From: JOPF133 sp052144935
Lineage (GTDB): Bacteria > Acidobacteriota > Terriglobia > Bryobacterales > Bryobacteraceae
NCBI GenBank assembly: GCA_052144935.1
Contig: JBKQPR010000296.1
Span: forward strand, 11,312 to 75,311
Direction: 5' to 3'
Length of the DNA stretch: 64,000 nucleotides
The notes beneath the pieces were generated by a model, which worked only from the letters and a program-made list of their open reading frames with translations, did no database searches and was not told the DNA's origin. Below are positions 24,866-34,127 of this stretch, one piece after another. Each line of letters opens with the position of its first letter. Position 1 is the first letter of the stretch. The position numbers and the translations under genes are program-made.

Positions 24866-25825
24866 ATGCCCGAATTCGACGTCGTGGGGGTGGGCCTCAA
24901 CGCCACCGATACCTTGCTGGTGGTGCCTCATTTTCCGGCTTATGCCGGCAAGGTGCCATACCTGGAAGAGATTGTTTCGCCCGGCGGCCAGGTGGCCAGC
25001 GCCATGGTCGCCTGCGCACGCCTGGGCCTGCGCACGAAATACATCGGAGCGGTGGGTGACGATGAGCGCGGCCGCGTCCAAATGGAGAGCCTCTCCGGCA
25101 CCGGCATCAACCTGGATCATGTGCAACTGCGCCGCGGCTGCCCCAACCAATCGGCGTACATCATTATCGACCGCTCCACCGGCGAGCGCACCGTGCTGTG
25201 GCGCCGCGACGACTGCCTGCGCATCGACCCCGAGCAGATCGCGCCCGAACAGATCGCCTGCGCGCGCCTCCTCCACATCGACGGGCACGACACTGCCGCG
25301 GTGGCCCACGCGGCGGCCGTGGCCCGGCGTCATGGCATCCCCGTCACCGTGGATGTGGATACCATTTACCACGGCTTCGAACGCGTGCTTCCGAACGTGG
25401 ATTACCTGATCGCCAGCTCCGAGTTTCCGGCCAGTTGGACCGGAGTCGGCGACCCCTTCCAGGCGCTCGAAACGCTGCAGAACCATTACCACATGAAAGT
25501 GGCCGCCATGACTCTGGGGGCCCACGGCTCTCTGGCGCGCGAAGCCGGGCGGTTCTATTACTCACCCGCCTTCGTGGTGAACTGTGTGGATACCACCGGC
25601 GCCGGAGACGTCTTCCATGGCGCGTTCTGTTATGCTGTTTTGCAAGGACTGCCCATGCACCAGGCACTCGAGTTCTCCAACGCCATGGCGGCGCTCAACT
25701 GCACGGCGCTGGGCGCGCGGGGCGGCATCCGGGGGTTGGAGGAGATCAGGTCTCTGATGGCGCGGGCCGAACGGAGGTCCCATCCGGAATTCGCCCGCCG
25801 CGCCGCTGCTTCCTCGGGCAGTTAG
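24866..25825 (+). CDS. PfkB/ribokinase-family carbohydrate kinase
   Basis: A 319-residue cytoplasmic kinase. It opens with VVGVGLNATDTLLVVPHFPA, has the family's first signature region (SPGGQVASAMVACARLGL) and the second signature DTTGAGDVFHGAF with the catalytic base Asp248. It would phosphorylate a sugar or nucleoside with ATP. The substrate is not evident. ATG 24866 is chosen since conserved residues begin at once and the codons upstream belong to the tandem repeat. The stop is followed directly by the rhomboid start, so the two are probably cotranscribed. Confidence 0.85.
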   Translation: MPEFDVVGVGLNATDTLLVVPHFPAYAGKVPYLEEIVSPGGQVASAMVACARLGLRTKYIGAVGDDERGRVQMESLSGTGINLDHVQLRRGCPNQSAYIIIDRSTGERTVLWRRDDCLRIDPEQIAPEQIACARLLHIDGHDTAAVAHAAAVARRHGIPVTVDVDTIYHGFERVLPNVDYLIASSEFPASWTGVGDPFQALETLQNHYHMKVAAMTLGAHGSLAREAGRFYYSPAFVVNCVDTTGAGDVFHGAFCYAVLQGLPMHQALEFSNAMAALNCTALGARGGIRGLEEIRSLMARAERRSHPEFARRAAASSGS

Positions 25826-26494
25826 ATGTTCCCTTTACGCGATACCCAGCCGAGCTACTCGAAGCCGGTGGTCACCATCCTGCTGATCGCCGTCAATCTG
25901 CTGGTCTTCCTGTTCGAGTTCTCCCTCGACGACTATTCGCGCAATCAGTTCATCGCCGTGTACGGCCTCACGCCCGATAATTTCAGTGTATTGAATATCT
26001 TCACCTCTATGTTTCTGCACGGCGGCTGGCTGCACGTGCTGGGTAATATGTGGTTCCTGTGGATCTTCGGCGACAATATCGAAGACATCCTGGGACATGG
26101 CAAATATCTGGCGTTTTACTTGCTTTGCGGAGTGGCGGCGGCCCTGACCCAGACTTTCATGAGTCTCGACTCGCGCGTCCCCATGGTGGGCGCAAGCGGC
26201 GCCATCGCCGGAGTGATGGGCGCCTACATGGTGAAGTTTCCGCGCTCGCGCATCGAGACCCTGGTGTTCATCTTCGTCTTCTTCACCCGCATCGATGTGC
26301 CAGCGTGGCTGATGCTGATCTACTGGTTCGCCGTGCAGTTCTTCAGCGGCGTGGGCAGCATCGGCTACTCCCAGGCTTCCCAAGGCGGCACCGCATTCTT
26401 CGCGCACATCGGCGGCTTCCTGGCCGGTATCGCGCTGGTCAACCTGATGGGCGCGCGCGAGCGCTATTCCCGCCGCCGCGATCTTTACTGGTAA
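25826..26494 (+). CDS. Rhomboid-family intramembrane serine protease
   Basis: A 222-residue membrane protein with about six helices. The catalytic pair is visible: Ser124 in GASGAIAGVMGAY and His194 in FFAHIGGFLAG. The conserved HGGWLHVLGNMWFLWIFGDN loop is present. Rhomboids cleave substrates inside the membrane. It follows the PfkB kinase with no spacer and precedes a glutaredoxin-like gene by 3 bp. Confidence 0.9.
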   Translation: MFPLRDTQPSYSKPVVTILLIAVNLLVFLFEFSLDDYSRNQFIAVYGLTPDNFSVLNIFTSMFLHGGWLHVLGNMWFLWIFGDNIEDILGHGKYLAFYLLCGVAAALTQTFMSLDSRVPMVGASGAIAGVMGAYMVKFPRSRIETLVFIFVFFTRIDVPAWLMLIYWFAVQFFSGVGSIGYSQASQGGTAFFAHIGGFLAGIALVNLMGARERYSRRRDLYW

Positions 26495-26497
26495 CGC

Positions 26498-26740
26498 ATG
26501 CCCCGGGTAACCCTCTACACCCGGCAAGGCTGCTGTCTGTGCGACGACGCCAAACAGGTGTTGGCCGAGGCGCGCCGCCAGGCCGCCTTCGAATACCAGG
26601 AGGTGGATATCGACCGCGACGACGAACTGCGCCGCCAGTACAATGACGAGGTGCCGGTGATTGCCATTGACGGCAAGAAAGCGTTCAAGTACCGCGTGGA
26701 TCTGAAGGATCTGCTCAGGCGTCTGGCGGCGCGGGGGTGA
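26498..26740 (+). CDS. Glutaredoxin-like thiol protein (DUF836 type)
   Basis: An 80-residue thioredoxin-fold protein with the redox site CCLC (Cys12 and Cys15) in LYTRQGCCLCDDAK, then the cis-proline segment EVPVIAIDG. It probably reduces disulfides in the cytoplasm. It is 3 bp downstream of the rhomboid gene in the same apparent operon. Confidence 0.85.
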   Translation: MPRVTLYTRQGCCLCDDAKQVLAEARRQAAFEYQEVDIDRDDELRRQYNDEVPVIAIDGKKAFKYRVDLKDLLRRLAARG

Positions 26741-26764
26741 GCGTATACCAATGAGCATATTCAC

Positions 26765-26905
26765 TTGAACCTGGATATGCTGGCCATCGCGGCCCATCCC
26801 GGCGATGTCGTACCGGCGTGCTGGGTCTGACGGTCGGCGACATGGGCCCGGCGTTGCGGTTCCGCGCGGGCCGCGCGCTGCAATGGGAAGCCTGCAGATT
26901 CTGGG
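26765..26905 (+). pseudogene. Remnant of a PIG-L family deacetylase
   Basis: The frame from 26765 encodes LNLDMLAIAAHPGDVVPA and then a stop. A shifted frame continues with VLGLTVGDMGPALRFRAGRA. PIG-L enzymes open with LAIxAHPDDVE and soon after have TGVLxLTxGxMG, so both segments belong to one gene that has lost about 20 codons and its frame. The metal-binding HPDD has become HPGD. The remnant merges into the MscS-like remnant at about 26885-26905. Confidence 0.55.
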
Positions 26906-27661
26906 AGCCCTGCTGCTTTACATCGTGGGCCGCTGGCTGATCTCGCTGGTGGTTGGCGCGATGTCTCGCATCCTGACCAGACAGAAGATCGAGCCGACGG
27001 TGATGCGCTTCGCCGGAAACACGCTTTCGGTGGCGCTCAACATCACCCTGGTGGTGGCCATCCTGGGCTACTTCGGAGTGCAGACCACCACGTTCGCCGC
27101 GCTGATCGCCGCCATGGGTCTGGCGATTGGAATGTCGTGGGCGGGCCTGCTGGCCAATTTCGCGGCCGGCGCGTTCCTGCTGGTGCTGCGTCCTTTCAAA
27201 GTGGGCGACCTCATCACCGCGGCGGGAATCACTGGCACGGTGCATGAGCCCGGTCTCTTCGTCACCACCTTCGACACGCCGGATAACGACCGGACCTTCG
27301 TAGGCAACAACAAGGTCTTCTCCGACAGCATCCAAAACTTCACAGCCAACCCCTACCGCCGCGTGGAATCGACCGCGCAGATTTCGGGCGCCGCCGATCC
27401 GCGCCCGGCCATCGCGCGGCTGAAAGAGCGCCTCGCGGCGATCCCCAACGTGGCCAACGATCCCGCCCCGGACGTCACCATCCTGACGTTCACTCCGTTC
27501 GGCCCGGTGCTGGCGGTGCGCCCTACTGCCACAACGACCAGTATTGGCAGGTCTATTTCGACTCCAACATGGCCATTCGCGAAGTGCTGGGCGATTCCGC
27601 ATTCCCCCCCGCTTACCCGTTGGCAATGCAGGAAGGCAAGGCGTCAGCCGCGGGGGCGTAG
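26883..27661 (+). pseudogene. MscS-type mechanosensitive channel, frameshifted near its end
   Basis: Reading from ATG 26883 gives a channel subunit beginning SLQILGALLLYIVGRWLISL, with the pore helix region TFAALIAAMGLAIGMSWAGL and LLANFAAGAFLLVLRPFKVG, and then the beta domain (DNDRTFVGNNKVFSDSIQNF). At about 27523 (GTGCGCCCTACTGCC) one base is missing. The frame there switches, and the expected ending YCHNDQYWQVYFDSNMAIRE continues in the next frame to a TAG at 27659-27661. The N-terminus also lacks the usual 15 or so leading residues, where it abuts the PIG-L remnant. It is either a pseudogene or one sequencing error away from an intact gene. Confidence 0.75.
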
Positions 27662-27755
27662 CCCGCCGGGTGTGGGCCACTGCCCCGGTCCCCTCAGGGA
27701 TGCATCAGGGTCTGCTCCGGCGCGCCGTTTCAAAGCAGCGGACCCCTGAGGCACC

Positions 27756-27818
27756 GCACCGGGCAACCCAGCGGGCGCCCACCGGGCACCGGGCAACCCC
27801 CAGGGCACCGGGCAACCC
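27756..27818. repeat. Three perfect copies of a 14-bp GC motif
   Basis: GCACCGGGCAACCC occurs at 27756-27769, 27786-27799 and 27805-27818, with related partial copies between. It lies between the MscS remnant and the 3-prime end of the APC permease gene, about 210 bp of otherwise empty sequence. Confidence 0.6.
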
Positions 27819-27871
27819 CCGGCGGCATTCCGTGAAGGAGTCGTGTGTCGGGACTTCCCTCCACTCCCCAC

Positions 27872-30109
27872 TCACTCGAATTCCTGGTGTCCATTGCCGT
27901 TCGAAAGCTCCTTCAGGACGTCATCCAGGACTTCCTGCTTGCGCGGCGAGTGCAGTTCGTCGATCATGCGGCGCAGGGCCACGCCCACTATGTCGCGGTG
28001 GTGCAACTTCGATCCCGGCCCCATGGCGCTCACCTCCAGCCAGAGCCGGTGGGCCAGGTCGATGTCTTCCGGCCACAGGCGCGGCGGATGCGGGCCGAGG
28101 TTGAAGAAGACGATGTCCTTCTGGTTTTCGAGAACGATTTCCAGCGACAGCGAAGGCCGCGGCTCGGGAAGCTGTTCCCAGTAGCGGCCCACCTGCGCGC
28201 CTTGTTCGGAGGGCGTGAGCTTCGGCGAGAGGCCCATCACGATGCGCGAGGATTGCAGACGCGCGGCCGTCTGCACTACGGCTTCGTACGGGTCCGAACC
28301 CGGCACCACAATCAGCTCGACGTGCTTGCCGGCCTTCTCCGCCAGCGTGACCACGCGCGTGAATACGGTGGTCTCGTCGTCGGAGAAAATCTGCTCCGCG
28401 TCCAGAGGGTGCTCGCCCGATGCGGCCTGCGTCACCGTCCGGATGGACAGCACCACGATATCCATCTTGCGCATGTCGGTTTTGCGCAGAATGCGCTCCA
28501 GGTGCTGCAGCCGGTTGGGGTTGCGCACCGCCACCAGCACATTGCCCGGCCGAATGCTGACCGCGCTGGCGGAAAGATCGCGGGGTGTTTCCAGGCGAAA
28601 CTTCTCCAACTCCTCCGAGTGACCCGCGCGGCGCTTGCGGTTGTAAATGTCGGAGAGTTCGAAAACGATGAAGAAGGCGATCGTGAAGCTCACCCCCGAA
28701 ATGGTGGCCACCTTCTTGGTGAGCACGTTGACGATGGCCAGGGCGAACAGCGCCGCCGTGATCATCACCAGTCCCAGGGGAATCTCGGTTTTGCCGATAT
28801 GGAAGTTCAGAGGCACCTTCCATTCGCGCGCGCCCGGCTGCTTGTAGCGCAGCACCAGCACCGACAGCGCCTTCATGGCGAAGCTCCAGACCACGCCGAA
28901 CGCATAGGCCTCGCCCAGCATGTAAACGTCTCCGCGGCTGATCAGAATGGTCGTAAGCTGCAGCAGCACGATGGTATTGATGAGGCGCGAGGTGGTGCCG
29001 TACTTCTTGTGCGGGTGGCGGAACCAATCGGGCAGCACGCCGTCTTCGGCCACGCGGTTCAAAACGCCGTTGGACCCGATAATGGCGGTGTTCACGGCGC
29101 CCGCCAGAATCAGGGTGCCCACCAACACCACGAAGGTGTGGAAGAGCAGGCGCAGCGAGACTGGTCCCACCAGGAACATCGAGAGGCCGCCGATCAGGTT
29201 ATTGAGAAACTTCTGCCGCTCGCCGTCGGGGATGATCATCACCGCGAAGAACGAGACCAGCGAAGTGAACAGCATGCTGTAGATGAAGATCACGAACCCG
29301 GCGCGCTCCAGGTTCTTCAGTTTGGGATGCGCGATTTCGCGGTTCACCTGGGCCAGGCTCTCTTCGCCGCTCATGGCCAGCAGCGAGTGGCCCAGTCCGA
29401 TGAGTATGGCGATCGCGGTGATGGAAGGCGCCAGCGTGCCCTTGAGCCAGCCCAGCGCCTCGGGGCTGAATTTCAGATTCGCGGGAATGGGCGCCGGCAC
29501 GGGCTGGTAGCCATTCTTCAGAATGGTGATCACGCACCAGGCGATCAGAATCACCACCATCACCGTGGTGATCTGCATGATGCGCAGGGCTTTTTCGCTG
29601 GATTCGTGGATGCCGATGATATTCTTACGCCAGAAATACAACGTCACGAAGGCGGCGAATACGGCCGCGAAGTAGGGCGCGTTCACGTGGAGGCCGGGGA
29701 TTTCGAGGCGCTCGCCCGTTTCGTTGATCAGACCGCCCAGGTACAGACCCGCGCTGACGGAGCTGATCGGCCCGGTGAGAACATAGTCGAACATCAGGGC
29801 CGAGACCGAAAACTTGGCCAGCGTGCCGCCCATGGCCTCGTGCACCACTTTGTACACGCCGCCCCGGACGAACATGGAGCAGCTCTCGATGTAGATGGCC
29901 CGGACGGCGTAGGAAAACAGCATGATCGAGAGGATGAACCAGGGCGCCGCTTTCCCGATGGCCTGCTCGGCAATCCCCCCCACGTAGTAGGCCGAAGAAG
30001 CCAGGTCGCTCAGCACGATGGCGGCCGCGCGCCAAAAGGAAATGAACGACAGCATGACGGTGGTGGCCACCACCACCTTGACCGCCGCTGGCCGTTGTTC
30101 GTTGGTCAC
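27872..30109 (-). CDS. APC-family amino acid/polyamine permease with a C-terminal universal-stress-like domain
   Basis: A protein of about 745 residues. The first 500 residues hold about 12 membrane helices typical of APC permeases (AIVLSDLASSAYYVGGIAEQ near the N-terminus, LIGLGHSLLAMSGEESLAQV, GAVNTAIIGSNGVLNRVAED). A cytoplasmic region follows with PGNVLVAVRNPNRLQHLERI, ELIVVPGSDPYEAVVQTAAR and SSRIVMGLSPKLTPSEQG, resembling a UspA-like nucleotide-binding fold. The start is placed at GTG 30109 because GAGGAGAA lies 9 nt upstream and the conserved region starts soon after. A longer frame back to GTG 30244 includes a Pro-rich stretch made by the 12-bp repeats and lacks a ribosome-binding site. 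The substrate is not known. Confidence 0.8.
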   Translation of the reverse strand: MTNEQRPAAVKVVVATTVMLSFISFWRAAAIVLSDLASSAYYVGGIAEQAIGKAAPWFILSIMLFSYAVRAIYIESCSMFVRGGVYKVVHEAMGGTLAKFSVSALMFDYVLTGPISSVSAGLYLGGLINETGERLEIPGLHVNAPYFAAVFAAFVTLYFWRKNIIGIHESSEKALRIMQITTVMVVILIAWCVITILKNGYQPVPAPIPANLKFSPEALGWLKGTLAPSITAIAILIGLGHSLLAMSGEESLAQVNREIAHPKLKNLERAGFVIFIYSMLFTSLVSFFAVMIIPDGERQKFLNNLIGGLSMFLVGPVSLRLLFHTFVVLVGTLILAGAVNTAIIGSNGVLNRVAEDGVLPDWFRHPHKKYGTTSRLINTIVLLQLTTILISRGDVYMLGEAYAFGVVWSFAMKALSVLVLRYKQPGAREWKVPLNFHIGKTEIPLGLVMITAALFALAIVNVLTKKVATISGVSFTIAFFIVFELSDIYNRKRRAGHSEELEKFRLETPRDLSASAVSIRPGNVLVAVRNPNRLQHLERILRKTDMRKMDIVVLSIRTVTQAASGEHPLDAEQIFSDDETTVFTRVVTLAEKAGKHVELIVVPGSDPYEAVVQTAARLQSSRIVMGLSPKLTPSEQGAQVGRYWEQLPEPRPSLSLEIVLENQKDIVFFNLGPHPPRLWPEDIDLAHRLWLEVSAMGPGSKLHHRDIVGVALRRMIDELHSPRKQEVLDDVLKELSNGNGHQEFE

Positions 30110-30190
30110 CGAAGAGTTCTCCTCACTGGAACGGCCCTCGTGTTCCGCGTGCAGCTCGGCCGGTGCGCGCCACTCTGAGGGGCGTGGGAC

Positions 30191-30242
30191 GGGCCCAGAG
30201 GGCACCTGAGAGGGCACCCCACAGGGCGCCTCGGAGGGCACC
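30191..30242 (+). repeat. Dispersed 16-bp GC repeat, copy 4, expanded into a 12-bp tandem array
   Basis: The 16-mer GGGCCCAGAGGGCACC (30191-30206) is followed by further AGGGCRCC cores at 30211, 30223 and 30235. With the one at 30199 this makes four cores at exact 12-bp spacing, in the leader of the permease gene. Confidence 0.6.
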
Positions 30243-30323
30243 ACGATAGGAGGTTATCGAACCCAAGGCGGGACTCTACTTTAGCCACCCCATATTAGCA
30301 TAGGGTAGGGAGGCGGCTACGGG

Positions 30324-31631
30324 ATGGGACCGGAGGCACTGGCTCACCAGGTGGTGTCGAAATTGCGAGCCGCGGGGCACCAGGCGTTCCTGGTGGGCGG
30401 CTGCGTCCGCGACCTGCTTCTGGGTATCGCGCCCAAGGATTTCGACGTGGCCACCGATGCCCGGCCGGATCGGATCATGGACCTTTTCCCGCGATCGGGG
30501 CAGGTGGGCGCGCATTTCGGAGTGGTGCTGGTGCGCGACGACTTCGCCCAGGTGGAGGTGGCCACCTTTCGCAGCGATCTGGACTATACCGATGGCCGGC
30601 GCCCCGGCGCGGTGCATTTCGAGAGCGACCCGCAACAGGATGTGCTGCGCCGCGACTTCACCATCAACGGTCTGCTCATGGATCCCCAAAACTGCGCGGT
30701 GCTGGACCTGGTGGGAGGCCGCGCCGATCTGGAAAACCGGCTGGTGCGAGCCATCGGCGACCCCGGCGCGCGCTTCCGCGAGGACCATCTGCGGCTGCTG
30801 AGAGCCGTACGTTTCGCAGCCCGGCTGGGATTCCAGATCGAGGCCGCCACGTTCCAGGCCATCCGGCGCCACCATGGCCTGATCGCCAGAGTCTCAGCCG
30901 AGCGTGTGCGCGACGAATTGGTCCGCATTCTCACCGAGGGCGGCGCCGAGCGCGGCTTCGAGATGCTCGACGCCACCGGCCTGTTGGCCGTACTGCTTCC
31001 CGAGGTGGCGGCCATGAAAGGCGTGGAGCAGCCGCCCCAATACCATCCCGAAGGCGACGTCTGGGTGCATACCCTGCTCCTGCTGCGCAACCTGGATCAC
31101 CCAACACCCACCCTGGCACTGGGCGCGCTGCTGCATGACGTGGGTAAGCCACCCACCTTTCGTGTGGCCGGGCGCATCCGCTTCGACGGGCACGTGGAGG
31201 AGGGCGTGAAACTGGCCCACGGCATTCTCACCCGGCTGCGCTTCTCGCGCGAAGAGATCCAGCAGGTGGAAGCCCTGGTGGCCAATCACATGAAATTCAA
31301 AGACGTGCCTCGCATGAAAGAGAGCACCCTGAAGCGTTTCCTGCGCCTGCCGAAATTTGTGGAGCACCTGGAGCTGCACCGTCTGGATTGCCTGGCTAGC
31401 CATAAGGACTTCGAAAACTACGCCATGGTGCGCCGCAAACGAGCCGAGTGCCCAGAGGAGCACCTGCGCCCCGCGCGGCTCCTGACGGGCGCCGACCTGA
31501 TCGCGGCGGGCTATCGTCCCGGCCCGCGGTTTTCCGAAATGCTGACGTCAGCCGAGGACGCCCAGTTGGAGGGGCTCATCCACACCACGGAGGAAGCCCT
31601 GGCGCTGGTGCGGGCGAGATTTCCGCAGTAG
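30324..31631 (+). CDS. cca: CCA tRNA nucleotidyltransferase / poly(A) polymerase family with HD domain
   Basis: A 435-residue class II nucleotidyltransferase. The active-site block is FLVGGCVRDLLLG followed by DFDVATDA with the catalytic Asp pair. RRDFTINGLLMD, LRLLRAVRFAARLGF and the ERVRDEL helix follow in the expected order. A C-terminal HD hydrolase domain is visible as ALLHDVGKP. CCA enzymes add or repair the 3-prime CCA of tRNAs. A GGGAGG ribosome-binding site precedes the ATG. CCA-adding and poly(A) activities cannot be separated by eye. Confidence 0.88.
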   Translation: MGPEALAHQVVSKLRAAGHQAFLVGGCVRDLLLGIAPKDFDVATDARPDRIMDLFPRSGQVGAHFGVVLVRDDFAQVEVATFRSDLDYTDGRRPGAVHFESDPQQDVLRRDFTINGLLMDPQNCAVLDLVGGRADLENRLVRAIGDPGARFREDHLRLLRAVRFAARLGFQIEAATFQAIRRHHGLIARVSAERVRDELVRILTEGGAERGFEMLDATGLLAVLLPEVAAMKGVEQPPQYHPEGDVWVHTLLLLRNLDHPTPTLALGALLHDVGKPPTFRVAGRIRFDGHVEEGVKLAHGILTRLRFSREEIQQVEALVANHMKFKDVPRMKESTLKRFLRLPKFVEHLELHRLDCLASHKDFENYAMVRRKRAECPEEHLRPARLLTGADLIAAGYRPGPRFSEMLTSAEDAQLEGLIHTTEEALALVRARFPQ

Positions 31632-31687
31632 AAGCGGCCGGAAATGAAGGCAACTAGTTCACCGTGCGCATGGCATATCGGTGAATC

Positions 31688-33823
31688 TTACTTCACGCAG
31701 ATCGTCGCTCCGGCCTGGGTGCGATGGGAGGCGGTGGCAGCACCGATCGACGCGGTGATCGAAATCGTGGAACCGGTTGCCACGGTGGGCGGTATGATGG
31801 CGTTGATCTGCACCAGTCCGTCTATCGAGCCGGGGGAAGTTCCGGCATAAGTGACCACGGCTGGCTGGCCGCCGATATCGACTCGCCACGTTTGGTCGCC
31901 CAAGGGCACGGGCGTTGCAGTCGCCACCATGCCGTCTTGCTGCACCGGGGGTGTGGCCAGTTCCCCCATCCCCGTGGCGAAAATCTGGATTGTGGAGCCG
32001 CGCGCCGCTGCGTTCTTGGATCCGTTGATCGAATAGTCCTGGTTCAGTACGGCGGCCTGTCCCTGCCCCAGGCCGGTAAATGTGAAAATCCCTGGATCTT
32101 CCGGGAGAACCGTTACCGTCATGACCGGCGTTTCGGCGATGTTGGTCGCGCCGCCAGCGGGGGTCGTCGAAACGATCGCCTGCATGGTGGCGGTCTGGGT
32201 CGAGGTCTGCAGGGCCTGCTCCACCTCGTACGGGACAATGGCGTTGATCTGGTTACTTGTGAACATAATGATGGGCGCGTTGACCTGAATCGGAGTAGCT
32301 GCGGCGGGCGGCACGGGAGGGGGCGTGTAGGTGAAAACGACCGACACTCCTACGCTGGAAGTAGTGCTGTTATAGGTCAACAGGTCTTGGTAATACAGCG
32401 GCGGCGGACTGGCATTCCCTAACGCGTTCACGGGCGTCGCCGTGGTCACGGCGGACGGTCCCAGATTTTGTCCGAAAATGGAGATGATTTCCCGCGGCGC
32501 CACGGTGGTGGGATAGGGATTCCCGGGCGGGTTCGGATTGGTTCCCGTTCCGGTGAATACCGAGGTGGGCAAATAGCTGGCTGCGTTGACCACAGAGGTA
32601 ATGGATGGCAGCGTCGGATCGGTCACAAGGAGGGTGTCGGAGGCGACTTGTGGCTGCGGGTTTGTCGGCGTCGCTGGATTATTCACGGAAACCGTCCATT
32701 GGATTCCCGCCGGGGTCGCCGGCGGCCCCACCTGGGCGGTTGGATACACTGCGCCCTCATACGCCGGAGTGAAATACGCCAGGTTTACAGTCGCCTGCAG
32801 CACCGTGCGGCTCAGCAGCGTGGTTGTCACACCGGGCGAACCGACGGGTGTATTGCTGCCCAGTTGCAAAGTGACTACCGAGGTGTTGAAGAAATTGTCG
32901 CCGTAAAGCGTGAACACCGGATTCACCGCCGGATCCGCCACGATGGTGTTCGGGTATATTGAATTCAGTACCGGAAGGCCGGCCGAGACAATCAGATCCA
33001 CCAGGACCACCCAAGTGCCGTTGACCGGATTGTTGGCGGCAATCGTGATCTGCCCCGCATAACTTCCGGGGTTGAGGGTCTGTAGCGTGGGCAAGTCGGC
33101 GGTGATGCACAAAGGTGCGTAGGATCCCGTGTTGGCCACACCGCTGGTTGCCGTGGTGGGCAATTGTCCCGAGCTGTTGACCCGCACCCACACGGCGCTG
33201 GTGCCGCTGCTCCCCGTGCTTTTGACATTGGCCACGGTCACGTTGAACGGGATGATCCCGCCGTTCGAAGACACGTCCAGTTCCATGTTGCAGGCCGGGG
33301 CAGTCGCGGGTGGCGGGACCGTGGTCGTGGCCGCCCCGGTGGTGTAGCTGAACGTCACGATGGGCGAAGGGCTGCCCGAACCCGCCGGCGTATAGTAAGG
33401 CGCGGATTGGGGCGAGGTCACGAGCAAGTTGGGCGGCAGATTCGAAATGGTCAAGGTCACCGCAATGGTTGCGGCAGCATGGCTGGTGGGGCTGGTATCG
33501 ACGCCGATACTAGTAGCATAACTGCCGGGAGCCAGCCCCGTGGGGTTGACGCTGACTGTAAGCGTCAGCGGCGCGGAGCCACCGAGGGGCGTGACGGCGG
33601 CCCAATTATCGGGCGCGGTGACGACGAGGGGCAGGCTGGCCGAGGCAGCCGGCAGCGTGATTTTGACGGTGGCAGCCGCCGGGAGAGTCGTGCTGTTCAC
33701 CGTATAGCTGAAACTCAAGGTGCTGGGAGTGGCTGTCGGACCAACGGTCTGAGCGCTGGCGCAGCAGGCGCAGGCGAGCCACGCGGCCAGCAGGATTGCC
33801 GATTGTGGAACGAACTTCCTCAT
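31688..33823 (-). CDS. Secreted protein with a Solibacter-type TIGR03437 C-terminal domain
   Basis: A 711-residue extracellular protein with a signal peptide (residues 1-24, ending CCASAQ). The body is Thr/Ser/Pro-rich with Ig-like repeats (LPLVVTAPDNWAAVTPLGGS and TVSVNPTGLAPGSYATSIGV, then IPT/TIG-like FTLYGDNFFNTSVVTLQLGS). The C-terminal third begins ITSVVNAASYLP, continues with VAPREIISIFGQNLGPS and SNQINAIVPYEV, and ends in VQINAIIPPTVATGS. This is the TIGR03437 pattern found many times over in Solibacter. The function is unknown, with surface or adhesive display plausible. ATG 33823 is used because the signal peptide begins there. The longer upstream frame has none. Confidence 0.82.
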   Translation of the reverse strand: MRKFVPQSAILLAAWLACACCASAQTVGPTATPSTLSFSYTVNSTTLPAAATVKITLPAASASLPLVVTAPDNWAAVTPLGGSAPLTLTVSVNPTGLAPGSYATSIGVDTSPTSHAAATIAVTLTISNLPPNLLVTSPQSAPYYTPAGSGSPSPIVTFSYTTGAATTTVPPPATAPACNMELDVSSNGGIIPFNVTVANVKSTGSSGTSAVWVRVNSSGQLPTTATSGVANTGSYAPLCITADLPTLQTLNPGSYAGQITIAANNPVNGTWVVLVDLIVSAGLPVLNSIYPNTIVADPAVNPVFTLYGDNFFNTSVVTLQLGSNTPVGSPGVTTTLLSRTVLQATVNLAYFTPAYEGAVYPTAQVGPPATPAGIQWTVSVNNPATPTNPQPQVASDTLLVTDPTLPSITSVVNAASYLPTSVFTGTGTNPNPPGNPYPTTVAPREIISIFGQNLGPSAVTTATPVNALGNASPPPLYYQDLLTYNSTTSSVGVSVVFTYTPPPVPPAAATPIQVNAPIIMFTSNQINAIVPYEVEQALQTSTQTATMQAIVSTTPAGGATNIAETPVMTVTVLPEDPGIFTFTGLGQGQAAVLNQDYSINGSKNAAARGSTIQIFATGMGELATPPVQQDGMVATATPVPLGDQTWRVDIGGQPAVVTYAGTSPGSIDGLVQINAIIPPTVATGSTISITASIGAATASHRTQAGATICVK

Positions 33824-34127
33824 GTCTTGTTTATCGGCAGAGTGCCAGCGGAACTTTAGGGTGCCCGGCCTGGCAAAAGAATTCGGAGCGGGCGGCCGGG
33901 CGCCGGAATGGAGGTTCACCACCTGCGGCATGGGTAAAGAAGACAACTGAAGCCGGACTCGAGGGATTCGACAACCGTAAGCTGGGATGCGCGAATGAAT
34001 TGAGGTAGCGCCAGGCTGCCCGCCCGCTGCTTTGAGTCATTACAAGGGACTTATCGGCAGATTTCCGGAAACCTTTAGAGCGCTCCTGCGCGTTCCGCCG
34101 CCAAGCCCCGTGTTATGCTGAATCCGG
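33824..34127. other. Divergent intergenic region
   Basis: About 300 bp between two divergent genes. No gene was seen. A 10-bp direct repeat TTATCGGCAG occurs at 33831 and 34051, one copy close to each gene start, which could be a shared regulatory site or chance. Confidence 0.4.
34111..34119 (+). promoter_or_regulatory. Candidate extended -10 (TGTTATGCT) before the sugar transferase
   Basis: TG-T-TATGCT is followed after 8 nt by ATG 34128, with no Shine-Dalgarno. The spacing is the same as at 8892 and 24852, again consistent with a leaderless mRNA. Confidence 0.35.
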
